The position numbers and the translations under genes were made by a program. Shown here piece by piece: positions 25,137-36,218 of a stretch of DNA of 64,000 nt (its first letter is position 1; every line of letters begins with the position of its first letter). Source of the DNA: Sophora flavescens (taxonomy: Eukaryota > Streptophyta > Magnoliopsida > Fabales > Fabaceae); the NCBI GenBank assembly GCA_030762895.1, contig JAUPTC010000189.1, positions 1 to 64,000 on the forward strand, written 5' to 3'. The notes beneath the pieces are model-generated. The model had not been told where the DNA came from. It made no database searches and was given only the letters and a program-made list of their open reading frames with translations.

Positions 25137-25853
25137 ATGCCTCCTAAGCTAAAAGACCCAGGTAGTTTCTCTATCGCTTGCTCGATTGAAGAAGTGCAAA
25201 TAGACCAAGCCTTATGTGACTTAGGGGCTAGTGCGAGCTTGATGTCCCTCACTATCTTGGAAAGGTTGGGAACCAAAGAGTTGAGTCCATTCAAATTCTC
25301 CTTACAATTTGCGGATGGCTCGACTAGGACTCATCTAGGCATAATAGAGAAGGTTCCTGTAAGGGTAGGGAAATTTTTCATTCCTACCGATTTCCTGGTA
25401 TTGGATATGAAAGGGAATTCTGAATTCCCCATCATTTTAGGAAGGCCATTCTTGGCCACCGCTGGAGCAATAATAGACGTAAGGAATGGCAAACTCTCTC
25501 TGAATGTAGAGGAAGGTAAGGTAGATTTTGAATTGACTAACTCATATAACAACCCTCCTTTTGTGAATCATGTGTGCAAGATCGATGTAAGGTCTCCAGT
25601 GGTAAAGGAAGAGCTCAACATGGAAGCAACTCCGAAGATATGCATGGTTGATGATGCACCCAGTAGTGATGAGGTTGGAGTTGCTGATCATGTGGAAACA
25701 AAACATCCACCGGGAGGGAGTAAGGCCAGGAAGCTCCATGTGAAAAGAGCGAAGCGGAAGCGCAATTGGCCATATGAGCAGAATCGACTCTTTGAAGGAT
25801 TTCTATGGAAGAGAAGTGTTCCTGTACTTCTATGCCCAGCCGACCCCGGTTGA
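25137..25853 (+). CDS. Retroviral-type aspartic protease, no polymerase attached
   Basis: The 238-residue frame opens with MPPKLKDPGSFSIACSI. The active site is ALCDLGASASLMS, with catalytic Asp near residue 31. The flap region lies around FADGSTRTHLGIIEKVPVRVG, and the C-terminal fold signature is FPIILGRPFLATAGAIIDV. Beyond about residue 150 it is acidic and then basic (KARKLHVKRAKRKRNW) and ends at TGA without any RT motif. It is in frame with gag after one TAA. Proteases of this type cut Gag-Pol during particle maturation. With no pol following, the element is non-autonomous. The Met chosen is simply the first after the stop; it may be made only by readthrough. Confidence 0.88.
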   Translation: MPPKLKDPGSFSIACSIEEVQIDQALCDLGASASLMSLTILERLGTKELSPFKFSLQFADGSTRTHLGIIEKVPVRVGKFFIPTDFLVLDMKGNSEFPIILGRPFLATAGAIIDVRNGKLSLNVEEGKVDFELTNSYNNPPFVNHVCKIDVRSPVVKEELNMEATPKICMVDDAPSSDEVGVADHVETKHPPGGSKARKLHVKRAKRKRNWPYEQNRLFEGFLWKRSVPVLLCPADPG

Positions 25854-25856
25854 TTG

Positions 25857-27683
25857 AAGGAAATATGGTCAAGCTTAAGACCTTACATAAGCGCTTCTTG
25901 GGAGCCAACCCAAGTTTTCTTTCCCTTTTCCTTTTGTTTTTGAATTTAGCTCTTGAATAATTTGAGAAGATTAAGAGAAAAAAAAATCATAAATTAATAG
26001 ATTTTTCAAGTGTTTTCAGGTTAAGAAAGAAGGAAGAGCAAAAAGGGCAGGGACTAACAAAGTCAGAAGTCATCACGCCCAGGCCGTGACAGTGGTCATG
26101 GCCATGATGAGCTAACAAAGGAGACCAGAAAGGATCACGGCCCAGTCGTGACATCCATCACGGGTGTGATGAGTAGGACCCTAAGATCAGAGAGCATCAC
26201 GGCCTAGCCGTGATGCAGGTCACGGCCGTGACAGGCCAGCTCCTGAAAACCGGAATTGATCACGGCCTGCCCGTGATGAGCCTCACGGTCGTGATACTCT
26301 TTCCAACAAGCTTTCGACTGGAATGTGAGCCAACACCCGCTACCACCTCGGTGAGTTGTTCCAATTTTTCTCCTCTCTCCGACTTGATTATTTACATTGG
26401 GGACAATGTAAGTCTTTAAGCTTGGGGTAGGGGTATTTTTGAAAATTTTTGCATTTTTGCATTTTTCATGTTGCATTCATATAGGGATAGTTTTGCATGA
26501 TCACGTGATTAGATTGCCCCCTTGCTTAGATCATGCATCCAATTGTGAGAACTTGGTGCCAAATAAATTGAGATAGCGAATTTTTGAACCCAATTTTTTT
26601 GTTCTTATGTTCTGAAAATAAAAATTCTTGAGACAATCTTTTGATAGTTGATAATTAGCATATGGTTCCTTAAATTTGTGTTTCTTATTGATTTTAAACT
26701 ACTAAATGTGAGATCTTGAGCCTGAAAGAGGTACTCACTTAATCTACCCCATTCCTTGTGATAGAGTGTTTTAATTCCTCTTGGATTGTATTTTCTAGAA
26801 CTTGACTTGAAACCATTTTGAAACTTAAAAATTTTTGAAAACATTTTTGAAAATGATTGAGGCACTAGGTATTTTTCCTGCCTTCTGAGCTTTGATTGAT
26901 TAAATGCTACCCCTTAGTTGCCCAACTTTGAGCCGAAAAAGAATAAAATACTTTTGTTGGTACCTTGAAATACTTTGATGAATAATGCTTGGTATGGCAC
27001 CTTTTAAAGTGTTACAAAAAGAGTACAAAGTTAGTTTGAAAAAGTATGGGATAAGAAAGTTAGAAAATATTTCTCTTGAGCTGAAAACCTCCCCTTCCCC
27101 AAATAAATAAAATGAATTAAACATAAAAAAAAATACGGAAAAGGGGATGACAAAAGAAAGTGAGAAATAAAATGAAATAAAATAAAACGAAGGAATGAAA
27201 GGTGGAAAAGTGAACAAAAGCCCAAAAAGGTATTTTAGAAGGTGTCATGCTTTGCAATGTTTGATAATTTGTTTAGCCTTCTTGAAATTTCCTTTTCTTG
27301 ATTTCCCCACCTAACAATTAATCTCATGGGCCCATTACAACCAAAGTAAAAGACCTCTTGATTCTTAAGTGTTCTCATTAATAAAGTAGAGATTTGGTTA
27401 ATAGTCAAGCTTATGGAAGAATACCTTCCTTGAGGAAACTGAGTGAATTGTCATATACCCTTAAACACTTGAGTGAGGTGAGAAGAGTACCCAAATCAGT
27501 GAGAATATGAATTTAAAAGAACCCAAGCTTCTAATTGGACTTGAAATCAATTGTCTCTTGGTTTCTTATTCGAAAATGCCTGTCACTTGGATTAGTTACT
27601 CGGGTTCTAGGTTCACTATCCATGCTCTGATTATTTATATCTTCTGGCCTTGGTGATTGCTTGAGGACAAGCAAAATCTTAAG
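25857..27683 (+). other. 3' non-coding region of gag-protease element
   Basis: No coding frame is recognisable. It opens with GCGCTTCTTGGGAGCCAACCCAA, a phrase typical downstream of pol in Athila elements, so pol seems to have been cut out between protease and here. It also holds a palindrome cluster (26072-26295), a dyad TACATTG-GGGA-CAATGTA (26393-26410) and AT-rich DNA. Confidence 0.8.
26072..26295. repeat. Palindromic 37-bp motif cluster, internal
   Basis: Four copies at 26072, 26134, 26196 and 26259, spaced 62-63 bp, of the same dyad motif as in the LTRs. They are more diverged; the third copy is closest to consensus. Confidence 0.93.
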
Positions 27684-27695
27684 CTTGGGGGGATT
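27684..27695 (+). promoter_or_regulatory. Polypurine tract of gag-protease element
   Basis: CTTGGGGGGATT directly precedes the 3' LTR start TGATGAG. It is the expected plus-strand primer. Confidence 0.85.
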
Positions 27696-29004
27696 TGATG
27701 AGTGTGATTTCACCTCATCTTTGTTTATCATTTTGCATGCATTTTCATATAGTTTAGGCATATTTAATTTGATTTTTGGTTAATTTTACTTTGGAACGGG
27801 TTAGGCGGTTTTTGTGGTGTTGTTTTGTAGAAATTAAGGATTAAATGCTCGGGATCAACCATGATGGAGCTTGGATGAAGATTGAGTTTGAAAAGTGAAG
27901 AAAATGAGCCAAACAGAGCCCATCACGGCCTAGCCGTGATGACCATCATGACCATGATCAAGCAAAACTAGAAAAGAAAGAAGACTGAAGTCAGAACTGG
28001 TCACAGTCTAGCCGTGATGTCCATCACGGCCGTGACCTGTCACCTGAGCCAGACCCCCACAAATCAGAATCTGTCACGGCCTATCCGTGATGATCATCAC
28101 GGCCGTGACAGACCAAAAATTGAAGAAGCGCCCAAGGAAGAATCCGTCACGGCCTGGCCGTGATGGCCATCACGGTCGTGACACGCGTTACTTGGATCAG
28201 AAGCAACTGATTTGGATCTAATTTGATTTAGATTGGGATTCAAATTTCCTGAATCTATAAATAAGGCATTTGACCAGAGGCAAAAGAGGACTTTTAGGCT
28301 GCTACTCTTAGGCTATAATTTAGGATCTCTCTTCTTCTTCCTCCTCTCTTCTCTTATTTTTATTTTCATGTTCTTAACCAAGCTTGTCATCACAATGGCA
28401 ATGCTTGAGTAGTAGTTTAATTTCTAGGGATTGGGGCTATGCCCAAGGTTGATTTATGTTGTTAATTTGATGTTGTATCTTTGTTAATTGCGATTTTGTT
28501 TTAGATCTGATTTCTAGTGTTTTAATTACTTGTAAATCTGGTGCGCACTTATTTGCATGTCGTAGACATTCTAAGGAGGAACCTAGCGGTGAACTTAGGT
28601 GTCGGATCTATAGAATCAGACTTAGGACTGAAATCACGAGAGTTAGAAGCCGTCCTTCAAGGATTAACGAATTGTCACAAAACGTGAAGGGTCTAATCTA
28701 AATTCGACTACGACGAGAGTAGGGGTTGGTTTAAATTGGGCACGGTTTTTGTAACCCGAGAGGGAGCTTAAACTATTTGAGGATAAATTCGCCTTCAAGA
28801 CATTTTCGATAATTAACAAGGGTTAATCAATTTAGTAACATAAACGATCTTTTAGGTAACCCAAATTCCTATGAATCCATTTGGATATGAAAAACCATAA
28901 ATAACTTTCTGTTTTATTTGATTGCATTCCTTTTCAAATTATCTATTATTTCAAAAATCCAAATCTTTTTCGTACAATCCAGTTTTATCTCTTATTTACG
29001 ATTT
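27696..29004 (+). repeat. 3' LTR of gag-protease element, truncated
   Basis: Begins TGATGAGTGTG and follows the 5' LTR until TACGATTTG, then stops about 90 bp short of the LTR end and passes into satellite. It has four full palindromic motif copies (27922, 28000, 28073, 28146), one more than the 5' LTR. Confidence 0.92.
27922..28182. repeat. Palindromic 37-bp motif cluster in 3' LTR
   Basis: Copies at 27922-27958, 28000-28036, 28073-28109 and 28146-28182. The first is intact here but collapsed in the 5' LTR. Confidence 0.95.
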
Positions 29005-29743
29005 GGCATCACCTGACACCACGTCATTCCACAACCAAGGTCGAGGAGCCGCGCACCCTAACCTCGTCACACCATCGAGTAGCCAACGATATTGATAAAT
29101 ATCGAAAGCCAACATTTTTAAAAACCAACAACATCGCAAGGAACCTTTTCGATGGGCCTTCGGTCGATCTGGTGTTTGCCACCCCTTCCAAGGCCACTTT
29201 AGGACGATCACCTGTCTCTTGGTGCTTCGGCTCCGCCTCGGAAGGCATCACCTAACACTACGTCCATCCACAACCCAGGTCGAGGAGCCACGCACCCACA
29301 GCCTCGCCACACCATCGAGTACACCACAATATTGATAAATATCGAAAGCCAACATTTTAAAAAACAACTAACATCATGAGGATCCTTTCCGATGTGCCTT
29401 CGACAGATATGGTGTTTGCCATCCCTTCCAATGCCACTTCAGGACGATCACCCGTCTCTTGGTGCTTTAGCTCCGCCCTGGAAGGCATCGCCTAACACCA
29501 CGTCCTTCCACAACCAAGGTCGAGGAGCCGTGCACCCCAACCTCCCCACACCATCGAGTACCCCACGAAATTGATAAATATCGAAAGCCTACATTTTTAA
29601 AAACCAACAACATCACGAGGATCTTTTCCGATGTGGTTTTAGTCGATCCGGTGTTTGCCACCACTTCCAAGGCCACTTCAGGACGATCACCCGTCTCTTC
29701 GTGTTTCGGCTCCGCCCTGGAAGGCATCACCTAACACCACGTC
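29005..29743 (+). repeat. 240-bp satellite array, block 3 (forward)
   Basis: About three monomers, same family and orientation, between two retroelement-derived insertions. It starts mid-monomer at GCATCACCTGACACC and ends at CACCACGTC. Confidence 0.96.
29739..29743. repeat. Target site duplication, left copy (solo LTR)
   Basis: ACGTC, perfectly repeated at 33843-33847. It comes from the satellite block CACCACGTCC. Confidence 0.92.
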
Positions 29744-30405
29744 TGAGACACCCCGTTGTGCCCCATTGTATTATTAAAATAAAAACCTTAATATTTACTT
29801 ACTTAATCGTGCGCTTAACGTTGAAAATACGTACAAATTTAAAACTTAAAATAATAATTATATAACTTATGCAGATATAAAGCACACCAAAACTATATTA
29901 CATAATACAACCATGTTTATTTATTACAAAACCAAAACACTGTTAAGGGTACCCTCTCCGTAGGATCCCTCACAGGTATAAACTTCACTACAGGCTTACT
30001 TAGCGGAAATATAAATACTCCTTAGACACACTGGCCATCATGTCTATACTCTAATCGCCCTGGATCACAGCTCGACATACAGTATCCGGTTCATACGGAG
30101 TTCCATCTAACTCCTCAGCAACTGGTTCCTCCATCAAGTCTTCTCGCATTCATCACATCAGAAATAAAATACAACACACAAAAAGATATAGGGAATAAGA
30201 AACAGTTCTATCATCAAAAAGCGGAAAAGATTCATAGTATATCATACAGTAATTGTCACAAACACACATCACTCAAAATCAACAATCATCCTCAATTCAC
30301 TATATCATCCTCTACCCTCAGCTCATGTAGTCTAAACACTTATACTATCATAACTCTCTCTATTCCTTTCACATTCGTTAGTAGTCCAGGGTAGTCTGAT
30401 GCAAA

Positions 30406-30902
30406 GAACTCAGCATAGTACACTTCTATCTTTCGATAGGATAATACTCATCGTAGTGCCCTTCTATCTTTCGATAGGATAAGACTCAACATAGTACCCT
30501 TCTATCTTTCGATATGATAAAACTCAACATAGTACCCTTCTATCTTTCGATAGGATAAAACTCAACCTAATGCCCTTCTATCTTTCGATAGGATAAAACT
30601 CAACATAGTACCCTTCTATCTTTCGATAGGATAAAACTCAACCTAGTGCCCTTCTATCTTTCGATAGGATAAAACTCAACATAGTACCCTTCTATCTTTC
30701 GATAGGATAAAACTCAACATAGTACCCTTCTATCTTTCGATAGGATAAAACTCAACCTAGTGCCCTTCTATCTTTCGATAGGATAAAACTCAACATAGTG
30801 CCCTTCTATCTTTCGATAGGATAAAACTCAACATAGTGCCCTTCTATCTTTCGATAGGATAAAACTGATCATAGTGCCCTTCTATCTTTCGATACGATAA
30901 AT
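30406..30902. repeat. 38-bp tandem repeat, 13 copies
   Basis: The unit contains CCCTTCTATCTTTCGATAGG followed by ATAAAACTCAACATAGT, repeated every 38 bp from about 30421 to 30877. Each copy holds a small inverted repeat, CTATC-TTTC-GATAG. Middle copies are almost identical, while the first and last are diverged, as expected for recent expansion from the centre. Confidence 0.95.
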
Positions 30903-31276
30903 CATATCTACGCATCATGGACTGAAAAAGTATTTGCATCAAGCCTCTATATAAATCTCATTATCTTAAATCAATAACAACCTAGTACCTCAAGCTCCTA
31001 TCATAACCTCAACTCACATTCTATGTCACATCTCATCCATTAGATAACTTAATTAAGCTAGGCACCTCCAAGTCAATTCATTCTCTCACCCAAACAATTA
31101 TCTCCCGAACAACATATATCCTTACTTAAATATCAGCTAAGCACAATATTAAACCCAGGCAGATCATGCATAACACATTAATCAACAGAATATTCCAACA
31201 TCTCAATATCATATTAGGCAATTTATCACAAACAACTCATAATAATCAAACCAAATAAATAACAAATTCAGACACT

Positions 31277-31313
31277 ATCACGGCCTGGCCGTGATAGCCA
31301 TCACGACCGTGAC
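31277..31313. repeat. Palindromic 37-bp motif, single copy
   Basis: ATCACGGCCTGGCCGTGAT, then AGCC, then ATCACGACCGTGAC. It matches the motif in the gag-protease element, although the surrounding LTR is unrelated. Confidence 0.92.
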
Positions 31314-32718
31314 AGATAACAAACATCCTCACAATCATAATTATTCAAACACCGAAAAAAATACGTCACATGCAGATGGAATACCTCAACCAGCGTATCA
31401 CAAACAGTCAAGAATAAATATTTCAAACATCCTCAAATACTTAAAATCAACTTAATGTCGATAAACCTACAATCCCCGAATCACATTGGTTTGACAGAAA
31501 AGGTTTCCAATGGGATTTTGGTCTTGTCGATTACTCGACTACTAGTAGGGTTTAGGTCGCCCTACACAATTATCATATAATCTACTACTTATCGATTCCG
31601 ACGATAGGTTGATCCTTTTCCCCACCTGAGCTAGCACCGGAAATACGTACACGACGATCCTCGTTATCCTGCCACGAGTTAACACAACCACCTTCAACCA
31701 AACAACATATCTATAATTAATCAACTAACACCCATCTATGACACTTTAGGGCTAGGTTCGGCCAAGACTTAGAAATAGGTTTAGGATTATCTTCTTAATG
31801 TCATCTTTTGGATCCTAATTACTAGAGTATTAATTAACATAGATTACTTATTACATGACTAAAATTTGAAACAAAATCCTCTAACCTTGAGGGTTAGGGT
31901 TTAGGCCAAGGGCTGACCTTTAGGGTTCAAAATCCTTAAAATTCCTAATCATGATTAAGTCATATATTAATGATCCTTAATTAACCTAAATCATAGATTA
32001 TCAACTAAACAACTAAGTTTCAAACTCAAAACTTCCTAACTCTTTTATACATAGATTCGGCCTCAATAGGTTCATGAAGCTAGGGTTCTTAGTTTAACAA
32101 ATCATCTTGGATTTATAAAGCATACTTACTAAACACTTGATTTCTAAGATCATCTATGAAAATCATGAACAAAACTCAATAAAACTCACCCATTTAGGGT
32201 TCGGCCAACATGAATATTTTTGAGTAAAATAATCATTTTAAGAGACTAACATGGATTAGAGTGTGTAGTCATACATGCCATATAGAATACATGATCATAC
32301 ATGAAAACACATGAACAAAACTCTACCAACCCTAAGGTGATAGATTCGGCCAAAGCTAGTTTTTCAAGAAAGAGATTTTTGATTACTTCATGATCTTGGA
32401 TTAAGATAGTAGACATGCTATCTAGAAGATAGAAAGTAGTTTCATCATCATTAGATTTTCCTAGGATTTATTATGATTTTTCAAAGTTCTAGGGTTTGAA
32501 ACTTGAAAATGATGAACCACCATGATATAAGTCTTGAATCAAGAAACTATCTAAAGAACATAGGCATGATTAAGAACAAAGATTAGGATTTACCTCTTGA
32601 GAATCAATGATGAAGGAAATCCAAGAACTTGCTTTGAAACTTAGAACTAAGAACTTAGAAACTTTAAAGTTTTTAGAAAGCAAATGACCAAAGAACTAAA
32701 TGAAAAGTGAGAGTATGG

Positions 32719-32726
32719 TTTTTATA
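32719..32726 (-). promoter_or_regulatory. Putative TATA box of solo LTR
   Basis: On the minus strand the sequence reads CACTATAAAAACC. It is the best promoter-like sequence in the unit and is placed plausibly if the LTR is in minus orientation. Confidence 0.45.
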
Positions 32727-33842
32727 GTGATAGTGGCGCCATCATGGGAAGGTTCTAGATGATGATGAGTTGTCTTGCTAAAGGATTCAAATGCAATTAA
32801 GTTCTAGGGACCAATTTGCAAAGATTCCAAAAGTTGAAGGACTAGTTTGCAAATAGACAATAAAATGTCATGATGATGATTTTTGTCACATTAAATGCTA
32901 GCTTATCTTTGACTTAGTTGGCTGATTTTGGTGTCATAGATATTTTAGAGAAAACCTAACTTGTTGAAGAAGATTTGTTGAAGAAGATTGTTGAAGAAGA
33001 TTGTTGAAGAAAAATCAAGAATGATGTAGAAAAGTGTGGCACATTCTAGAAAAATCTTGATTCATCCATCAAATGAGAAAGCCATCTTCTCTCATGGGCT
33101 TATGTATTTGGGCTTGACACATTTGGGCTTAGTTTCATTTTCTTGTTTGTTGTGGGGCCCACTTGAAGATTTAAGCCTTTAAGCTTAAGATAAGAAACTT
33201 AAATGGGCTTTATGGACTCAACTATGAACTAGAAAAGTTTGGGCTTCTAAGCCACGACCATTTAAGGTTAGAAACAAGGATTCTAGCCCAATCCACTTGA
33301 AAAAACGAAAAAAACTAATTTAGGGACAAAAGGGTAATTTACAGAAAGTTCAGGGACTTAACCGCAAATTTCGAAATTTTCTATTTAACCCTGAAAAACC
33401 TTCTAGACTTAAAAATATGATTCATCCCATTGAATCATCTCAAAATCCTAAGATAAACCCTCTATCCACTCTTAGAAACTTTAATTTCCCTTCCGTCGTC
33501 TACCCGACACGCTGCTCCGCCTGAAAAACGTAAATTATTTTATTTTTTTCCAAAATAATTCTAAAAATACAGAATTGTAGGAAATAAAATAATAATCTTA
33601 AGTCTTTCGTTCACGAATTAAAATTAGGTCTTTTGAGCAGTATTATTATACTGTCAATGGAATTTGCGGGGCGGGTTTCGCCTGACTTTCCAACCTAAAT
33701 TTTAATCGTAGCTTCCTACGGTCAAGTAGGATTGAGTAATAACCTCCGTTTATTTAAAATAATTTTATAAAACTCAAATAAATTTATAAACATATTTATA
33801 TGTATTACTGTTATTTAAAACAGTAAAATACAGGGTGTTACA

Positions 33843-33847
33843 ACGTC
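33843..33847. repeat. Target site duplication, right copy (solo LTR)
   Basis: ACGTC, identical to 29739-29743, followed directly by satellite CATCGAAAGAAAAGG. Confidence 0.92.
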
Positions 33848-36218
33848 CATCGAAAGAAAAGGTTTAGGAGCCGCACACCCACAGCCTCACCACACCATCG
33901 AGTACCCCAAGAAATTGATAAATATCGAAGGTCACCATTTTTAAAAACCAACAACATCATGAGGATCCTTTCCGATGCGCCTTCAACAGATCTGGTGTTT
34001 GCCACCCCTTCCAAGGCCACTTCAGGATGATCACCCGTCTCTTGGTTCTTCGGCTCTGCCTCGGAAGGCATCACCTAACACCATGTCCTTCCACAACTAA
34101 GGACGAGGAGCCACGCACCCTAACCTCGCCACACCATCGAGTACCCCCCAAAATTTATAAATATCGAAAGACAACATTTTTAAAAACCAACAACATCATG
34201 AGGATCCTTTCCGATGCGCCTTCAGCAGATCTGGAGTTTGGTACCCCTTCCAAGGCCACTTCAGGATGATCGCCAGTCTCTTGGTGCTTCGGCTCCGCCC
34301 CGAAAGGCATCACCTAACACCAAGTCCATCTACAACCAAGGTCGACGAGCCGCGCAACCCAACCTCGCCACACCATCGAGTACCCCACAATATTGATAAA
34401 TATCGAAAGCCATCATTTTTAAAAACCAACAACATCTCGTGCATCCTTTCCGATGCGCCTTCGTCCGATCTGGTGTTTGCCATCCATTCCAAGTCCACTT
34501 CAGGACGATCACCTATCTCTTGGTGCTTCGGCTCCGTCCAGGAATGCATGACATAACACCACGTCCATCCACAACCCAGGCCGAGGAGCCGGGCACCCAT
34601 AGCCTCGCCACACCATCGAGTACCCCACAATATTGATAAATATCGAAAGCCAACGTTTGAAAAAACCACCAACATCATGAGGATCTTTTCCGATGCGCCT
34701 TTGGCAGATCTAGTGTTTGCCATCCCTTCCAAGGCCACTTCAGGACAATCATCCATCTCTTGGTGCTTCGGCTTCACCCCGGAAGGCAGCACCTAACACC
34801 ACGTCCTTCCATAACCAAGGTCGAGGAGTCGTGCACCACAACCTCCCCACACCATCGAGTACCCCACGAAATTGATAAATATCAAAAGCCAACATTTTAA
34901 AAAACCAACAACATCACGAGGATCTTTTCCGATGCGCTTTCAGTTGATCAGGTGTTTGCCACCACTTCCAAGGCCACTTCAGGACGATCACCCGTCCCTT
35001 GGTGCTTCTACTCAGCCCTGGAAGGCATCACCTAACACCACGTCCATCCAAAGAAAATGTTGAGGAGACGCGCACCCACAACCTCACCACACCATCGAGT
35101 ACCCAACGAAATTGATAAATATCGAAAGCCACCATTTTTCAACATCATGAGGATCCTTTCCGATGCGCCTTCAGCAGATCTGGTATTTGCCACCCTTTTC
35201 AAGGCCACTTCAGGACGATCACCCTTCTCCTGGTACTTCGGCTCTGCCTTGGAAGGCATCACCTAACACCACGTCATTCCACAACCTAGGTCATGGAGAT
35301 GCGCAACCCAACCTCGCCACACCATCGAGTACCCCACGAAATTGATAAATATCGATAGCCAACATTTGTAAAAACCAACAACATCATAAGGATCCTTTAC
35401 GATGCGCCCTCAGCAGATCTATTGTTTGGCACCCGTTCCATGGCCACTTCAGGATGATCGCCCTTCTCTTGGTGCTTCGGCTCCGCCCTGGAAGGCATCG
35501 CCGAACACAAAGTCCATCCACAACCAAGGTCGAGGAGCCGCGCACCCACAGCCTCGCCACACCATTGAGTACCCCCACGATATTGATAAATATCGAAAGC
35601 CAACATTTTTGAAAACCAACAACATCATGAGGATCCTTTTCGATGCGCCTTCAGCAGATCTGGTGTTTGCCACCCCATCCAAGGCCACTTCAGGACGATC
35701 ACCCGTCTCTTGGTGCTTCGGCTTCGCCCCGGAAGTCATCACCTAATACCACGTCCTTCCTCAACCAAGGTCGACAAGTCGTGAACCCTTAGTCCCGCCA
35801 CACCATCGAGTACCCCACAATGTTTATAAATATCGAAAGACACCATTTTTAAAAATAAACAACATCACGAGTATATTTTCCGATGCGCCTTCAGTCGATC
35901 CGGAGTTTGCCACCACTTCCCAGGCGACTTCAGGATGATCACCCGTCTCTTGGTGCTTCGACTCCACCCCGGAATTCATCAGCTAACACCACGTCCATCC
36001 ACATAAAAGGTTGAGGAGCCGTGCACCCATAGCCTCACCACACTATCGCGTACCCCACGAAATTGATAAATATCGAAATCCAACATTTTTAAAAACCAAC
36101 AATATCATGAGGATCCTTTTGGATGCAGCTTCAACAGATCTGGTGTTTGCCACCCCTTCCAAGGCCACTTCAGGATGATCACCCGCGTATTGGTGCTTCG
36201 GCTTCGCCCCGGAATCCA

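Larger units (their letters stand above)
22052..29004 (+). mobile_element. Athila-like Ty3/gypsy element with gag and protease only
   Basis: About 7 kb. In order: 5' LTR 22052-23448, tRNA-Asp-like primer site from 23455, gag 23634-25130, protease 25137-25853, 1.8 kb of non-coding DNA, polypurine tract about 27684-27695, 3' LTR from 27696. Gag, primer type and the AAGCTTGGGG-type 3' region fit the Athila group. No RT, RNase H or integrase is present, so it would need another element's enzymes. The 3' LTR stops about 90 bp early and joins satellite at CGATTTGGCATCACC. No target duplication remains, and about 32 bp of satellite is missing at the junction, so the right end was deleted after insertion. 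Confidence 0.9.
29744..33842 (-). mobile_element. Probable solo LTR, 4.1 kb
   Basis: A non-coding 4099-bp unit with TG...CA termini (TGAGACACCCC ... GGGTGTTACA) and a perfect 5-bp duplication ACGTC. I find no repeated copy of either end inside it and no gag or pol motifs, so it looks like one long LTR left by recombination between two LTRs. On the minus strand it starts TGTAACACCCTG, a start common in plant chromovirus (Tekay/Del-like) LTRs, and a TATA box (CACTATAAAAACC) lies about 1.1 kb in. That orientation and family are inference. It also contains a 13-copy 38-bp tandem repeat and one 37-bp palindromic motif. A short non-autonomous element is the alternative. Confidence 0.8.

Noticed and set aside
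23772..25294. Minus-strand frames opposite gag and protease of the gag-protease element
   Set aside because: They are antisense to well-recognised gag and protease domains.
26605..27761. Short frames in the 3' region of the gag-protease element
   Set aside because: Low-complexity, AT-rich, no domain, and no sign of an envelope-like gene with signal peptide and membrane anchor.
30406..30902. Regular 38-bp repeats resembling a CRISPR array
   Set aside because: Units are directly adjacent with no variable spacers, and the context is a plant retroelement LTR.
31542..31724. 60-codon frame in the solo LTR
   Set aside because: Isolated, short, no recognisable domain, and no other coding evidence in the 4.1-kb unit.
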